Assembly (NCBI GenBank): GCA_009777345.1
Contig: WRMB01000036.1
Span: forward strand, 1-41,704
Direction of reading: 5' to 3'
Origin: Micrococcales bacterium
Lineage (GTDB): Bacteria > Actinomycetota > Actinomycetes > Actinomycetales > Cellulomonadaceae
Length of the DNA stretch: 41,704 nt
Positions 25,751 to 36,329 of this stretch are shown here, in pieces. The stretch's first letter is position 1. Every line of letters begins with the position of its first letter. The notes under the pieces were generated by a model. It had not been told where the DNA came from. It did no database searches and saw only the letters and a program-made list of their open reading frames with translations. Made by a program: the position numbers and the translations under genes.

Positions 25751-26332
25751 TCAGCCGCCGACGAACGGATCCACCGCGGCCACCAGCCGCTCGGTGACCT
25801 CGTCGATCTCGGCCAGCCCGTCCACCTGGGCGAGGATGCCCCGGTTGACGTAGATCTCGGCCAGCGGCTCGGTCTGAGCGGTGTAGACGGCCAGCCGCTC
25901 GGCGATCGTCTCCGCGGTGTCGTCGGTCCGGCCCTCGACCTGCGCGCGCCGCAGCATGCGCTGGGTGACCTCCTCGGCCTCCACCACGATCTCGATGACC
26001 ACGTCGAGCTCGACGTCGCGGTCGGCCAGGAACTGGTCCAGCGCCGCCACCTGGTCCGGGTTGCGCGGGTACCCGTCGAGCACGAAACCAGACGCGGCAT
26101 CGGGCTGGGCCAGCCGGTCGGCCACCACGGCGTTGGTCAGCTGGTCGGGGACCAGCAGACCTTTGTCGATGCACTCGACGACCTGCTTCCCCAGCGTCGT
26201 GCTGTTCTTGACGTTGGCCCGGAAGATATCACCGGTCGAGATCGTCGGGACGGCGAACCGGGAGGCGAGCCGGACCGCCTGGGTGCCCTTGCCCGCGCCG
26301 GGAGGACCCATGAGCACTATCCGCACGCTCAT
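25751..26332 (-). CDS. adk: Adenylate kinase
   Basis: Adk interconverts ATP + AMP and 2 ADP. The 193-residue protein has the P-loop GPPGAGKGT at 9-17, the AMP-site STGDIFRAN near 32-40, FVLDGYPRN at 83-91 and a short LID (QVEGRTDDTAETI) without zinc cysteines, the actinobacterial short form. Its ATG overlaps the secY stop (ATGA), indicating translational coupling. Confidence 0.97.
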   Translation of the reverse strand: MSVRIVLMGPPGAGKGTQAVRLASRFAVPTISTGDIFRANVKNSTTLGKQVVECIDKGLLVPDQLTNAVVADRLAQPDAASGFVLDGYPRNPDQVAALDQFLADRDVELDVVIEIVVEAEEVTQRMLRRAQVEGRTDDTAETIAERLAVYTAQTEPLAEIYVNRGILAQVDGLAEIDEVTERLVAAVDPFVGG

Positions 26333-27627
26333 CGCAAGAACCCTTCGTAGTGCCGCTGCTCCAACTGGGACTGGATCTGCTTGACCGTCTCCAGACCGAC
26401 GCCGACGATGATAAGGATAGAGCTGCCGCCGAACGGGATGTTCCGACCAACGTCCATGACGTTGAACGCGACCGTCGGGATGAGCGCGACGATGGCCAGG
26501 TACATCGAGCCCGGCGTCGTGATCCGGGTGATCACGTAGTCGAGGTACTCCGCCGTCGGTCTCCCCGCCCGGATCCCGGGGACGAAGCCGCCGTAGGACT
26601 TCATGTTGTCCGCAACCTCGTCCGGGTTGAACGTGATCGCCGTGTAGAAGAACGCGAAGAAGATGATGAGTCCCGCGTACAGCGTGAGGTGCAGGGTCGC
26701 GTCGGAGGCCGCCAGGTGCACGGTCACCCACCTCACCCAGCCGGTGTCGGCGTTGCCGAACTGGGCGATGACCTGCGGCACCTGGAGCAGCGACGCCGCG
26801 AAGATGATCGGGATCACCCCGGCGATGTTGATCTTGATCGGGATGTAGGTGCTCGTCCCGCCGTACATCCGGCGGCCCACCATGCGCTTGGCGTACTGCA
26901 CGGGGATGCGCCGCTGCGACTGCTCGACGAACACGACCAGCCCGATGACCAGGACGATGAGGGCCATCGTGATGGCGAACTTGCCGTAGCCACCCGAGCC
27001 CCCGGCGATGGACCACATCGCGGAGGGGAAACTCGCCGCGATCGAGGTGAAGATCAGCAGCGACATCCCGTTGCCGACGCCGTGCTCGGTGATCAGCTCG
27101 CCGAACCACATGATCAGACCGGTACCGGCCGTCATCGCGATGATCATCACCACGATCGTCCACACCGAGTTCTCGATGATCTGGTCGGCCACCGCGCAGC
27201 CCTGGAAGAACTGACCGCTGCGGACCGTGACGATGATGCTGGTGGACTGCAGGATGGCCAGGCCGATGGTGAGGTACCGGGTGTACTGGGTGAGCTTGGC
27301 GGTACCGGACTGCCCCTCCTTGTGCAGCATCTCGAACTTCGGGATCACCACCCGCAAGAGCTGGACGATGATGCTGGCCGTGATGTACGGCATGATCCCC
27401 AGCGCGAACACCGCCAGCTGCTCCAGCGCACCGCCGCTGAACAGGCTGAGCGTGTTCAGCAGACCAGCTTCGTCCTGGCTGCCGAGGCAGACCTGGACGT
27501 TCTTGAAGTTGACCCCCGGCGCGGGCAGGGCCGCCCCGACCCGGTACAAGACCATGATCGCGAGCGTGAAGAGCAGCTTGCGCCGCAGATCGGGCGTCCG
27601 GAACGCCCGGGCGAATGCGCTGAGCAC
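26329..27627 (-). CDS. secY: Protein translocase subunit SecY
   Basis: SecY is the channel of the Sec translocon. The 432-residue protein has about ten hydrophobic segments and the plug region after TM1 (GAALPAPGVNFKNV near 32-45). PYITASIIVQLL near 80-91, the cytoplasmic loop KRMVGRRMYGGTSTYIPIK and the C-terminal LIIVGVGLETVKQIQSQL are also present. It begins the secY-adk-infA segment behind the hairpin at 27745-27782, so it probably has its own promoter in 27628-27744. Confidence 0.98.
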   Translation of the reverse strand: MLSAFARAFRTPDLRRKLLFTLAIMVLYRVGAALPAPGVNFKNVQVCLGSQDEAGLLNTLSLFSGGALEQLAVFALGIMPYITASIIVQLLRVVIPKFEMLHKEGQSGTAKLTQYTRYLTIGLAILQSTSIIVTVRSGQFFQGCAVADQIIENSVWTIVVMIIAMTAGTGLIMWFGELITEHGVGNGMSLLIFTSIAASFPSAMWSIAGGSGGYGKFAITMALIVLVIGLVVFVEQSQRRIPVQYAKRMVGRRMYGGTSTYIPIKINIAGVIPIIFAASLLQVPQVIAQFGNADTGWVRWVTVHLAASDATLHLTLYAGLIIFFAFFYTAITFNPDEVADNMKSYGGFVPGIRAGRPTAEYLDYVITRITTPGSMYLAIVALIPTVAFNVMDVGRNIPFGGSSILIIVGVGLETVKQIQSQLEQRHYEGFLR

Positions 27628-27744
27628 CTGTCCTCCTGTTACCTCGCCTGACGGTCGAGGCGAGCTACCTGGTCGGTAACCTACCCCACGTCGGCGCGGT
27701 CACTGACCCCGCGCCACCCTATCCGATGACGCGGCACCTAGTGG

Positions 27745-27782
27745 CACGGCGGGGTCGGTGGCGCCACCACCGACCCGCCGTG
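27745..27782 (-). terminator. Hairpin between rplO and secY
   Basis: CACGGCGGGGTCGGTGG (27745-27761) pairs with 27767-27782 with a single bulged G and a 5-nt loop. It starts 12 nt past the rplO stop. It likely separates the spc-type transcript from secY-adk, or limits read-through. Confidence 0.65.
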
Positions 27783-27794
27783 TTCATCATCAGT

Positions 27795-28574
27795 TCAGCC
27801 GTTCGTGACGCTCCCGCCGGCCGCGAGGATCTTCTCCCGCGCCGACGCCGACAGGGCGTCCACGTCCACCGTGAGCCTGACCGTGACCTCGCCGTCGCCG
27901 AGCACCTTGACCGGACGGCCCTTGCGCACAGCGCCCTTGGCGACCAGGTCCGCGACCGTGACCGTGCCGCCGGCCGGGTACAGCGTGGCGAGCTTGTCGA
28001 GGTTCACCACCTGGTACTCGACCCGAAACGGGCTACGGAAGCCGCGCAGCTTGGGCAGACGCATGTGCAGCGGCGTCTGGCCACCCTCGAAGCGCGCCGG
28101 AATCTGGTTCCGGGCCTTCGAGCCCTTGGTGCCACGACCAGCCGTCTTGCCCTTGGAACCCTCACCGCGGCCGACCCGGATCTTGCGCTTGTGCGCGCCG
28201 GGCGCCGGGCGCAGGTGGTGCACCCGCAGCGTGCCGCCGTGGCCCTCGGTCGTGGCCCCGCCCGCCGTGGCCGCGGGCTTGCGCGGGGCGGCCTGCTTCG
28301 GCTTCGGCTCTGTGGCGTCCTTCGGCTCGGCCTTGGCCGACGTGGCCTTGGCCGCCTTGGGCTCGGCCTTCACCTTGGGCTCAGCCTTGGCCTTCGGCTC
28401 AGCCTTGGCCTTGGTCGCTGCCTTCGGCTTGGCCTCTGCCGCGGGCTCGGCCTTCGCCTTGGGCTCAGCCTTGGCCTTCGGCTCAGCCTTGGCCTTCGGC
28501 TCAGCCTTGGCCTTGGGCTCGGCCTTGGCCGCCGCCTTGGGTGCCTGCTTCGCAGTGGCTTCGTCCTCAGCCAT
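27795..28574 (-). CDS. rplO: 50S ribosomal protein L15 with a long KAEPKA-repeat N terminus
   Basis: The C-terminal about 145 residues are a normal L15 ([52 protein letters not shown]). The first about 112 residues are an unusual low-complexity extension of Lys, Ala, Glu and Pro in hexapeptide repeats (KAEPKA), encoded by the 18-nt tandem repeats at 28443-28532. The ATG at 28572-28574 overlaps the rpmD stop (ATGA). The extension is probably disordered and positively charged; a role in rRNA binding is speculative. Confidence 0.95.
   Translation of the reverse strand: MAEDEATAKQAPKAAAKAEPKAKAEPKAKAEPKAKAEPKAKAEPAAEAKPKAATKAKAEPKAKAEPKVKAEPKAAKATSAKAEPKDATEPKPKQAAPRKPAATAGGATTEGHGGTLRVHHLRPAPGAHKRKIRVGRGEGSKGKTAGRGTKGSKARNQIPARFEGGQTPLHMRLPKLRGFRSPFRVEYQVVNLDKLATLYPAGGTVTVADLVAKGAVRKGRPVKVLGDGEVTVRLTVDVDALSASAREKILAAGGSVTNG
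28443..28532. repeat. 18-nt tandem repeats encoding KAEPKA units in rplO
   Basis: Five consecutive 18-nt units at 28443, 28461, 28479, 28497 and 28515 share GGCTCAGCCTTGGCCTT with few changes. More degenerate copies continue to about 28320. Near identity of adjacent units suggests recent slippage expansion within a ribosomal protein gene. Confidence 0.88.
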
Positions 28575-28756
28575 CACTCCACCTCCTCGACCGCGACCAG
28601 GTGCGTCACCGTCTTGACCATGCCGCGGATCTCCGGACGGTCCTCCTTGATGACCGTGTGGCCGATCCGCCTCAGTCCGAGGGTGCGCAGCGTGTCGCGC
28701 TGGTTCTGCTTGCCGCCGATGGCGGACTTCGTCTGGGTGACCTTGAGCTTGGCCAT
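28574..28756 (-). CDS. rpmD: 50S ribosomal protein L30
   Basis: The 60-residue L30 has [20 protein letters not shown] followed by [14 protein letters not shown] and the [11 protein letters not shown] end, typical of the bacterial family. It overlaps both neighbours by ATGA: its start overlaps the rpsE stop, and its stop overlaps the rplO start. Confidence 0.97.
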   Translation of the reverse strand: MAKLKVTQTKSAIGGKQNQRDTLRTLGLRRIGHTVIKEDRPEIRGMVKTVTHLVAVEEVE

Positions 28757-29421
28757 CAGGCACCTGCCTTTACGGCTTCTTCGCCCGCCCGGGCCGCTCC
28801 CGCGGCCTGGGCCCGCAGGATCGCGGCCGGGACGACGTGGTCGGTCGGCAGCCCGCGTCGGGCGGCGACCCGCTCCGGCTGCTCGAGCTGCTTCAGCGCG
28901 GCCACCGTGGCGTGCACGATGTTGATCGAGTTCGACGAGCCCAGCGACTTGCTGAGCACGTCGTGCACCCCGGCGCACTCGAGCACGGCGCGCACCGGAC
29001 CGCCGGCGATCACGCCGGTCCCCGGCGACGCCGGGCGCAGGAAGACGACGCCGGCCGCGGCCTCGCCCTGCACCGGGTGCGGGATCGAACCGGCGATCCG
29101 GGGGACGCGGAAGAAGTTCTTCTTCGCCTCCTCCACGCCCTTGGCGATCGCCGCGGGCACCTCCTTGGCCTTGCCGTAGCCGACGCCCACGGTGCCGTCA
29201 CCGTCGCCGACGACGACCAGCGCGGTGAAGCTGAACCGCCGACCGCCCTTGACGACCTTGGCGACCCGGTTGATCGTCACCACGCGCTCGAGATACTGGT
29301 TCTTCTCGGCGGCGTCACCGCGCCGTCCGCCCTCACGGCGTCCGCCGTCGCGGCGGTCGCCGTCACGACGGTCGCCGCCCGAACCACCGGTTCCGGAGCT
29401 GTTGCGAGCCGGTGCTGCCAT
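28756..29421 (-). CDS. rpsE: 30S ribosomal protein S5
   Basis: S5 lies at the mRNA entry and decoding region. The core ([58 protein letters not shown]) is complete. The first about 45 residues are an extension with RRDG/RREG repeats, rich in Arg, Asp and Gly. The ATG at 29419-29421 is chosen because upstream codons are not conserved. Total 221 residues. Confidence 0.97.
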   Translation of the reverse strand: MAAPARNSSGTGGSGGDRRDGDRRDGGRREGGRRGDAAEKNQYLERVVTINRVAKVVKGGRRFSFTALVVVGDGDGTVGVGYGKAKEVPAAIAKGVEEAKKNFFRVPRIAGSIPHPVQGEAAAGVVFLRPASPGTGVIAGGPVRAVLECAGVHDVLSKSLGSSNSINIVHATVAALKQLEQPERVAARRGLPTDHVVPAAILRAQAAGAARAGEEAVKAGA

Positions 29422-29452
29422 CAGATGATCCTCTTCTTCGTGTTCGTACCGG

Positions 29453-29824
29453 TCACAACGACAGCCCTCCTTCTCGGGCACCGTCGGCCACCGCGGCCAC
29501 CCGGCCGTGGTACTTGTTGCCGCCGCGGTCGAACACGACCGCCTCGATGCCCTTCGCCTTGGCGCGCTCGGCGACGATCTGGCCGATCCGCTTCGCCTTG
29601 GCCGTCTTGTCGCCGGTCAGGTCGCGCAGCCCGGTCTCGATGGTCGAGGCCGACGCCAGCGTGTGGCCGACCGCGTCGTCGACGACCTGCGCGGTGATGT
29701 GCCGCGACGACCGCGTGACGACCAGCCGCGGCCGGGCCGCGGTGCCGACGATCTTCTTGCGCAGCCGCTGGTGACGGCGCTTGCGCGCGACCTGCTTGCC
29801 CTTGCCCATGATGGAGACGGTCAT
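29453..29824 (-). CDS. rplR: 50S ribosomal protein L18
   Basis: L18 binds 5S rRNA. The core [37 protein letters not shown] and [25 protein letters not shown] is complete. I start at the ATG 29822-29824, which shares one base with the rplF stop (TGATG). A later ATG (29807-29809, MGKGKQ) is an alternative. Confidence 0.95.
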   Translation of the reverse strand: MTVSIMGKGKQVARKRRHQRLRKKIVGTAARPRLVVTRSSRHITAQVVDDAVGHTLASASTIETGLRDLTGDKTAKAKRIGQIVAERAKAKGIEAVVFDRGGNKYHGRVAAVADGAREGGLSL

Positions 29825-30363
29825 CACTTACCCGCCTTTCCGACCTTGCGGCGCACGACCTCGTCTGCGTAGCGCACGCCCTTGCCCTTGTACGGTTCTG
29901 GCTTGCGGATCTTGCGGATGTTCGCGGCCACCTCGCCGACCTGCTGCTTGTCGATACCCGATACCGTCAGCTTCGTCGCCGACTCGACGGTGAAGGTGAT
30001 CCCTTCGGGGGCCGCCACCTTCACCGGGTGGCTGAAGCCCAGGGCGAACTCCAGGTCCGACCCCCGGGCCAGCACCCGGTAGCCGGTGCCGACGATCTCG
30101 AGCTTCTTGGTGTAGCCCTCGGTCACCCCGACCACCATGTTGTTGATCAGGGTGCGGGTCAGGCCGTGCAGCGACCGCGAGAGGCGTTCGTCGTCGGGCC
30201 GGGTGACCACGATCGCGCCAGCGTCGTCGCGGGCGACCGCGATCGGCGACGGCACGGTGTGGTTGAGGGTCCCTTTCGGGCCCTTGACGGTGACCAGGGC
30301 ACCGTCGATGGTGACGTCCACGCCCGTGGGGACCGGGACGGGGATCTTGCCGATACGCGACAT
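29824..30363 (-). CDS. rplF: 50S ribosomal protein L6
   Basis: The 179-residue L6 has [19 protein letters not shown], the TLNHTVP segment, the [22 protein letters not shown] helix and the C-terminal [13 protein letters not shown] signature, all diagnostic. It lies 24 nt after rpsH and overlaps rplR by one base. Confidence 0.98.
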   Translation of the reverse strand: MSRIGKIPVPVPTGVDVTIDGALVTVKGPKGTLNHTVPSPIAVARDDAGAIVVTRPDDERLSRSLHGLTRTLINNMVVGVTEGYTKKLEIVGTGYRVLARGSDLEFALGFSHPVKVAAPEGITFTVESATKLTVSGIDKQQVGEVAANIRKIRKPEPYKGKGVRYADEVVRRKVGKAGK

Positions 30364-30387
30364 CAGGCTCTCCTTTTCCGTCTCGGC

Positions 30388-30786
30388 TTACCAGACGTAG
30401 GCGAGGACTTCCCCACCTACGCCCTTCTTGGCGGCCTGCTTGTCGGTGAGCAGCCCGGACGACGTGGACAGGATCGCCACGCCCAGGCCGCCGAGCACCT
30501 TCGGCAGGTTGGTGGACTTCGCGTAGACCCGCAGGCCCGGTTTGGACACCCGCTTGACCCCGGCCAGCGCCCGCTGGCGGTCGGGGCCGTACTTCAGGGT
30601 GATGATCAGCTCGGAGCCGACCGCCGCGTCCTGCGTCGTCCAGCCGGAGATGTAGCCCTCGGCCAGCAGGATCTCGGTGATCCGGGCCTTGAGCCTGGAG
30701 TAGGGGATGGTCACCGACTCGTGGTGCGCGGAGTTCGCGTTGCGGATCCGCGTGAGGTAGTCGGCGATCGGATCGGTCATCGTCAT
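30388..30786 (-). CDS. rpsH: 30S ribosomal protein S8
   Basis: The 132-residue S8 is a primary 16S rRNA binder and, in E. coli, the spc operon repressor. [20 protein letters not shown], the [20 protein letters not shown] segment and the [12 protein letters not shown] loop are typical. Two ATGs six nucleotides apart are possible starts; the first gives the usual actinobacterial MTMTDP. I see no S8-binding mRNA site that could be assigned with confidence. Confidence 0.97.
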   Translation of the reverse strand: MTMTDPIADYLTRIRNANSAHHESVTIPYSRLKARITEILLAEGYISGWTTQDAAVGSELIITLKYGPDRQRALAGVKRVSKPGLRVYAKSTNLPKVLGGLGVAILSTSSGLLTDKQAAKKGVGGEVLAYVW

Positions 30787-30870
30787 CGCAAGGCTTGCCT
30801 TTCTTGCCGGGGTATCCCTGTCTAACCAGGGACCTACCGACGTCGGTGGTCTGTGGGTTGCCGTGCTAGT

Positions 30871-31056
30871 TCACCATGAGCTCTTCGTCAAACCGGGCAG
30901 CTCGCCGCGGTGCACCATCTCGCGGACGCACACCCGGCACAGACCGAACTTCTTGTACACCGAGCGCGGACGGCCGCACCGCTGGCAGCGGGTGTAGGCG
31001 CGCACCGCGAACTTCTGCTTGCCGGCTGCCTTGTTGACCAGCGCAGTCTTGGCCAT
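30871..31056 (-). CDS. rpsN: 30S ribosomal protein S14, zinc-binding short form
   Basis: The 61-residue S14 is the type Z form. It has two CxxC pairs (CQRC near 24-27 and CRVC near 40-43) and the [18 protein letters not shown] end. It is encoded between rplE and rpsH in the standard order. Its presence in the main cluster indicates the usual actinobacterial S14. The start is 1 nt after the rplE stop. Confidence 0.97.
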   Translation of the reverse strand: MAKTALVNKAAGKQKFAVRAYTRCQRCGRPRSVYKKFGLCRVCVREMVHRGELPGLTKSSW

Positions 31057-31057
31057 C

Positions 31058-31716
31058 TCAGTTCTCCTTGAACGGGAAGCCGAGGAGCTTGCACAACGCC
31101 CGCCCCTCGTCGTCCGTGGTCGCAGTGGTGACGACCGTGACGTCCATACCGCGGACCCGGTCGATCTTGTCCTGGTCGATCTCGTGGAACACCGACTGCT
31201 CGACGAGCCCGAACGTGTAGTTGCCGTGGCCGTCGAACTGCCTGTCACTCAGGCCGCGGAAGTCACGGATGCGCGGCAGCGCGGTGGACAGCAGCCGGTC
31301 CAGGAACTCCCAGGCCCGGTCGCCGCGCAGCGTCACGTGGGCGCCGATGGGCATCCCCTCGCGCAGCTTGAACTGGGCGATCGACCGACGGGCCCGGGTC
31401 ACCGCGGGCTTCTGCCCGGTGATCTGGGTGAGATCACGCACCGCGCCCTCGATGAGCTTGGAGTCCTTGGCCGCCTCGCCGACGCCCATGTTGACGACGA
31501 TCTTCGCCAGCCGCGGCACCTGGTTGACGTTGCCGTACCCGAACTGCTCGATCAGCGCGGGCTTGACGTCGTCGAGGTACTTCGTCTTCAGCCGCGGCAC
31601 CGCCGGGGCCTCGACAGCGGTCGCCGCCTCGGTCTCAGACTTCGCTGGCCCCTTGGCCTTCGCGGGGGCCTTGGCGGCCTTCGCGGGGGCCTTGGTCTCG
31701 GCCTTCGTCGCGGCCA

Positions 31717-31717
<1 letters not shown>
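31058..31717 (-). CDS. rplE: 50S ribosomal protein L5
   Basis: L5 binds 5S rRNA and contacts P-site tRNA. The core from about residue 40 ([71 protein letters not shown]) is complete. The first about 38 residues are a Lys/Ala/Pro/Glu-rich extension resembling those of L15 and S17. The ATG 31715-31717 shares one base with the rplX stop. Total 219 residues. Confidence 0.97.
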
Positions 31718-32063
<346 letters not shown>

Positions 32064-32064
<1 letters not shown>

Positions 32065-32432
32065 CACAGCACCTCCGGGGCCAGCGAGATGATCTTCATG
32101 AACTTCTTGTCGCGCAGCTCCCGGCCCACCGGCCCGAAGATGCGGGTGCCGCGCGGCTCGCCGTCGTTCTTGAGGATCACCGCGGCGTTCTCGTCGAACT
32201 TGATGTACGAACCGTCGGGGCGGCGGCGCTCCTTGGCGGTCCGCACGACGACAGCCTTGACGACATCACCCTTCTTGACGTTGCCGCCGGGGATCGCGTC
32301 CTTGACGGTCGCGACGATGATGTCCCCGATGCTGGCGTAGCGACGCCCGGACCCGCCGAGCACCCGGATGCACAAGATCTCCTTGGCACCGGTGTTGTCG
32401 GCGACCCGAAGTCGCGACTCCTGCTGGATCAT
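32064..32432 (-). CDS. rplN: 50S ribosomal protein L14
   Basis: The 122-residue L14 is of invariant family length, with [53 protein letters not shown] and [20 protein letters not shown]. It lies at the subunit interface. It is separated from rpsQ by 94 nt with no evident terminator, so it could head a separate transcript. Confidence 0.98.
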
Positions 32433-32526
32433 GACCTGCTCCTCGTCTGGCGGGTTCTCGGCGGACCGAGCCTGGCCGAACGGTTGTCTACGACGCTGCT
32501 ACCGGACGGTAGAGCGGCTGTCCCAA

Positions 32527-32955
32527 CTACTTTGCTTTCTCCAGGACCTCGACCAGCCGCCAGCGCTTGGTCGCCGACAGCGGACGGGTCTCCATGATGA
32601 GCACCAGGTCGCCGATACCGGCGGTCTGCTGCTCGTCGTGCGCCTTGACCTTGGAGGTACGACGCATGACCTTGCCGTACAGCGGGTGCTTCACCCGGTC
32701 CTCGACCTCGACCACGATGGTCTTCTGCATCTTGTCGCTGACCACGTAGCCGCGCCGAGTCTTGCGGTACGGCCGATGCTCGGCGGGCGGCGTCGTCGAT
32801 GCGGCCTCGGGCTCGGCCACCTTCGCCTTGGTGGCCGCCACCTTCGGCTCCGCCTCGGCCGTCTTGGCCGCCGCGGTCTTGGTCCTGGCCGCCTTCGTCT
32901 TCGGCTCGGCCTGCGCCTCGTCGGTCGTCGGCTCGACCTTCTCGTTCGTGCTCAT
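32527..32955 (-). CDS. rpsQ: 30S ribosomal protein S17 with a long low-complexity N terminus
   Basis: The S17 core is the C-terminal about 83 residues ([60 protein letters not shown]). It is preceded by about 58 residues rich in Lys, Ala, Glu and Thr. I use the ATG at 32955. A GTG at 32964 that overlaps the rpmC stop (GTGA) is an equally possible start and adds three residues. Confidence 0.95.
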   Translation of the reverse strand: MSTNEKVEPTTDEAQAEPKTKAARTKTAAAKTAEAEPKVAATKAKVAEPEAASTTPPAEHRPYRKTRRGYVVSDKMQKTIVVEVEDRVKHPLYGKVMRRTSKVKAHDEQQTAGIGDLVLIMETRPLSATKRWRLVEVLEKAK

Positions 32956-32960
32956 CGTCC

Positions 32961-33200
32961 TCACTCGCTCGCGCTCGGGGCAGTCCGGATGCCGAGCTCG
33001 CGCTCACGCAGGACCGTGTAGATCCGCGCGATGTCACGGCGGACCGCCTTGAGCCGCCCGTGCGACTCCAGCTGGCCGGTGGCCGACTGGAAACGCAGGT
33101 TGAACAGCTCTTCTTTGGCCTTCTTCAGCTCGGCGACCAGCTTGTCGTCGTCGAAGGTGTCCAGCTCGGTCGGCATGAGCTCCTTGGACCCGATGGCCAT
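32961..33200 (-). CDS. rpmC: 50S ribosomal protein L29
   Basis: The 79-residue helical protein near the exit tunnel has the signature [20 protein letters not shown], then [17 protein letters not shown] and the [18 protein letters not shown] helix. Its ATG shares one base with the rplP stop. Confidence 0.97.
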   Translation of the reverse strand: MAIGSKELMPTELDTFDDDKLVAELKKAKEELFNLRFQSATGQLESHGRLKAVRRDIARIYTVLRERELGIRTAPSASE

Positions 33201-33619
33201 CAGCCCAACCCTCCTTCACGCACGACGAAACGGGTCTTCATCGGCAGCTTGTGCTGCGCGCGGCGCATGGCCTCGCGCGCCAGCTCCTCGGGGACGCCCG
33301 CCAGCTCGAACATGACCCGGCCAGGCTTGACGTTGGCGACCCACCACTCCGGCGAACCCTTGCCGGACCCCATCCGGGTCTCGGCAGGCTTCTTCGTCAG
33401 CGGACGGTCCGGGTAGATGTTGATCCACACCTTCCCGCCACGCTTGATGTGGCGCGTCATGGCGATACGGGCGGCCTCGATCTGCCGGTTGGTGACGTAG
33501 GCCGGCTCGAGAGCCTGGATACCGTAGTCGCCGAAGGCGATCTGGGTGCCGCCCTTGGCGACGCCCGACCGGCCCGGGTGGTGCTGCTTGCGGTGCTTGA
33601 CCCTGCGCGGGATGAGCAT
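33200..33619 (-). CDS. rplP: 50S ribosomal protein L16
   Basis: The 139-residue L16 lies near the A site. [58 protein letters not shown] and [20 protein letters not shown] are diagnostic. The ATG at 33617-33619 follows the rpsC stop by 1 nt; codons further upstream belong to the shadow of rpsC. Confidence 0.98.
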   Translation of the reverse strand: MLIPRRVKHRKQHHPGRSGVAKGGTQIAFGDYGIQALEPAYVTNRQIEAARIAMTRHIKRGGKVWINIYPDRPLTKKPAETRMGSGKGSPEWWVANVKPGRVMFELAGVPEELAREAMRRAQHKLPMKTRFVVREGGLG

Positions 33620-33620
33620 G

Positions 33621-34475
33621 TCAGCCCTCCGTCTCGGTGGTGGCCGGCTCGGCGGCCGCGGCCGCCTCCACGGGCTCCGGCGCGGGAGCCGACGGGGCCT
33701 GGGTGCCAGCGCCCTGGCCGCGACCGCGACCCCCGCCGCCGCGGCCGCCCCGCTCGGGACGGTCACCCCGGTCGCCGCGGTCACGCGGCCCGCGGGACGG
33801 ACGCGGTGCGGTGGCCTGCTGGGCCGCCCACTCGCGTTCGGTCATATCGCCCTTGTAGACCCACACCTTCACGCCGATCCGGCCGAAGGTGGTACGGGCC
33901 TCGAAAAAGCCGTAGTCGATATTGGCGCGCAGCGTGTGCAGCGGCACCCGGCCTTCGCGGTAGAACTCGGTGCGGCTCATCTCGGCGCCGCCGAGACGGC
34001 CGGAGACCTGCACCCTGATCCCCTTGGCCCCGGCGCGCTGCGCCGACTGGATGCCCTTGCGCATGGCGCGGCGGAACGAGACCCGGCTGGCCAGCTGTTC
34101 GGCGATGCCCTGGGCGACCAGCTGGGCCTCGATCTCGGGGTTCTTCACCTCGAGGATGTTCAGCTGGACCTGCTTGCCGGTGAGCTTCTCCAGCTCGCCG
34201 CGGATCCGGTCGGCCTCGGCGCCGCGGCGGCCGATGACGATGCCCGGCCGGGCGGTGTGGATGTCGACCCGCACCCGGTCACGGGTGCGCTCGATCTCCA
34301 CCTTGGCGATCCCGGCCCGTTCCAGACCCGTGCTCATCAGCTTGCGGATCTTGACGTCCTCACGGACGTAGTCGCGGTACCGCTGACCGGGCTTGGTCGA
34401 GTCGGCGAACCACCGGCTGCGGTGGTCTGTGGTGATGCCCAGGCGGTACCCGAGCGGGTTGACCTTCTGTCCCAC
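33621..34475 (-). CDS. rpsC: 30S ribosomal protein S3
   Basis: S3 sits at the mRNA entry tunnel. The 284-residue protein begins [13 protein letters not shown], has the KH domain with [16 protein letters not shown] and the C-domain [19 protein letters not shown]. It ends with a roughly 65-residue Arg/Gly/Asp then Ala/Pro/Glu-rich tail. Such tails are common but variable in actinobacteria. It overlaps rplV by one base. Confidence 0.98.
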   Translation of the reverse strand: MGQKVNPLGYRLGITTDHRSRWFADSTKPGQRYRDYVREDVKIRKLMSTGLERAGIAKVEIERTRDRVRVDIHTARPGIVIGRRGAEADRIRGELEKLTGKQVQLNILEVKNPEIEAQLVAQGIAEQLASRVSFRRAMRKGIQSAQRAGAKGIRVQVSGRLGGAEMSRTEFYREGRVPLHTLRANIDYGFFEARTTFGRIGVKVWVYKGDMTEREWAAQQATAPRPSRGPRDRGDRGDRPERGGRGGGGRGRGQGAGTQAPSAPAPEPVEAAAAAEPATTETEG

Positions 34476-34852
34476 TAGCGGGCCCTTCCCTTCGCGTCAG
34501 CAGTCTCGCGCTCGGCGACGACCACCGTGATATGGCTGGTGCGCTTGAGGATCCGGCCGGCCCGGCCCTGCGCCCGCGGGCGGAACCGCTTGAGCGTCGG
34601 TCCCTCGTCGACATAGGCCTCGCTGATGTACAGCGCCGACTCGTCGAGCCGCTGACCGTCGCGCCGCGCGCCCTCCCGGGCGTTGGCCATCGCCGACTGG
34701 ACCACCTTGAGCACCGGGAGGCTGGCCGCCTGCGGCGCGAACCGCAGGACGTCGACCGCCTCCTCGGCGTTCTTGCCGCGCACGAGGTCGACGACGCGCC
34801 GAGCCTTCATGGGCGTGACGCGGACGAACCGCGCCTTCGCCGTGGCTTCCAT
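34475..34852 (-). CDS. rplV: 50S ribosomal protein L22
   Basis: The 125-residue L22 has [20 protein letters not shown], the [20 protein letters not shown] segment and the tunnel-lining loop [20 protein letters not shown]. Length is normal. It follows rpsS by 28 nt. Confidence 0.98.
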   Translation of the reverse strand: MEATAKARFVRVTPMKARRVVDLVRGKNAEEAVDVLRFAPQAASLPVLKVVQSAMANAREGARRDGQRLDESALYISEAYVDEGPTLKRFRPRAQGRAGRILKRTSHITVVVAERETADAKGRAR

Positions 34853-34880
34853 CGCTGTCCTTTCTCCGCCGCTCGCCGCC

Positions 34881-35162
34881 TCAGCGGCGGCGGCCCTTCC
34901 GGTCGTCCTTCTCGTGCCCGCGGAACGTGCGGGTCGGAGCGAACTCGCCGAGCTTGTGGCCGACCATCGACTCGGTGACGAACACCGGGACGTGCTTGCG
35001 GCCGTCGTGCACGGCGAAGGTGTGGCCGAGGAAGTCCGGTGTGATCACCGAACGACGCGACCAGGTCTTGATGACGTTCTTCGAACCGGACTCGTTCTGG
35101 GCGTCCACCTTCTTCTGCAGGTGGCCGTCGACGAACGGGCCCTTCTTCAGGCTGCGTGGCAT
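34881..35162 (-). CDS. rpsS: 30S ribosomal protein S19
   Basis: The 93-residue S19 has [59 protein letters not shown] and a basic tail, all typical. It is a head protein that contacts S13 and helix B1a. It lies 12 nt after rplB. Confidence 0.98.
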   Translation of the reverse strand: MPRSLKKGPFVDGHLQKKVDAQNESGSKNVIKTWSRRSVITPDFLGHTFAVHDGRKHVPVFVTESMVGHKLGEFAPTRTFRGHEKDDRKGRRR

Positions 35163-35174
35163 GAGCTAGCTCCC

Positions 35175-36011
35175 TCAGCGCTTCTTGCCGGTACGGCGAC
35201 GGCGGACGATGAGCTTGTCGGAAGGTTTCTTGGGACGACGGGTACGACCCTCGGGCTTGCCCCACGGGCTGACGGGGTGACGACCACCAGAGGTCTTGCC
35301 CTCACCACCACCGTGCGGGTGGTCCACCGGGTTCATCGCGACCCCGCGGACGGTGGGACGACGGCCCTTCCAGCGCATCCGGCCGGCCTTGCCCCAGTTG
35401 ATGTTCGACTGCTCGGCGTTGCCGACCTCGCCGACGGTGGCCCGGCAGCGCGCGTCCACGTTGCGGATCTCCCCCGAGGGCATCCGCAGCTGGGCGTACG
35501 GGCCGTCCTTGGCCACCAGCTGCACGGAGGTGCCCGCCGACCGGGCGATCTTGGCCCCGCCCCCGGGCCGCAGCTCGATCGCGTGGATGACCGTACCGGT
35601 CGGGATGTTGCGCAGCGGCAGGCAGTTGCCCGGTTTGATGTCCGCGCCCGGCCCGTTCTCCACCGTGTCGCCCTGGCGCAGCTTGTTCGGCGCCAGGATG
35701 TAGCGCTTCTCCCCGTCGGCGTAGTGCAGCAGGGCGATGCGCGCGGTGCGGTTCGGGTCGTACTCGATGTGCGCGACCTTGGCCGGCACCCCGTCCTTGT
35801 CGTGACGGCGGAAGTCGATCAACCGGTAGGCCCGCTTGTGGCCGCCGCCGCGGTGGCGGGTGGTGATCTTGCCCGAGCTGTTGCGCCCACCAGACTTCGG
35901 CAGCGGTCGGACCAGCGACTTCTCCGGGGTCGAGCGCGTGATCTCGGCAAAGTCGGAGACCGACGAGCCCCGACGCCCGGGCGTCGTCGGCTTGTACTTA
36001 CGGATTGCCAT
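35175..36011 (-). CDS. rplB: 50S ribosomal protein L2
   Basis: L2 is needed for subunit joining and peptidyl transfer. The 278-residue protein has [39 protein letters not shown], the catalytically important [20 protein letters not shown] loop and a basic C terminus. Length is standard. Confidence 0.98.
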   Translation of the reverse strand: MAIRKYKPTTPGRRGSSVSDFAEITRSTPEKSLVRPLPKSGGRNSSGKITTRHRGGGHKRAYRLIDFRRHDKDGVPAKVAHIEYDPNRTARIALLHYADGEKRYILAPNKLRQGDTVENGPGADIKPGNCLPLRNIPTGTVIHAIELRPGGGAKIARSAGTSVQLVAKDGPYAQLRMPSGEIRNVDARCRATVGEVGNAEQSNINWGKAGRMRWKGRRPTVRGVAMNPVDHPHGGGEGKTSGGRHPVSPWGKPEGRTRRPKKPSDKLIVRRRRTGKKR

Positions 36012-36026
36012 AGTTCCTCACTCGTG

Positions 36027-36329
36027 TCAGGCGACCGAGCCGCCGAAGATGTCGATCGAACCCTCGCGGAGGGTGACGATCGCGCGCTTGGTGTTCTTGC
36101 GACGGCCCACACCAGTCCGGGTCCGGCGGGTCTTGCCCTGCCGGTTGATGGTGTTCACCGACTCGACCTTGACGCCGAAGACCCGTTCCACGGCGATCTT
36201 GATCTCGGTCTTGTTCGCCCGCGGGTCGACGAGGAAGGTGTACTTGCCCTCGTCCAGCAGGCCGTAGCTCTTCTCCGAGACGATCGGAGCCACCAGGATG
36301 TCGTGCGGGTCCTTGCCGACGGTTGTCAC
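36027..36329 (-). CDS. rplW: 50S ribosomal protein L23
   Basis: L23 at the tunnel exit docks SRP and trigger factor. The 100-residue protein has [40 protein letters not shown] and [13 protein letters not shown]. The GTG start overlaps the rplD stop (GTGA) and has GGAGG just upstream. Confidence 0.97.
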   Translation of the reverse strand: MTTVGKDPHDILVAPIVSEKSYGLLDEGKYTFLVDPRANKTEIKIAVERVFGVKVESVNTINRQGKTRRTRTGVGRRKNTKRAIVTLREGSIDIFGGSVA

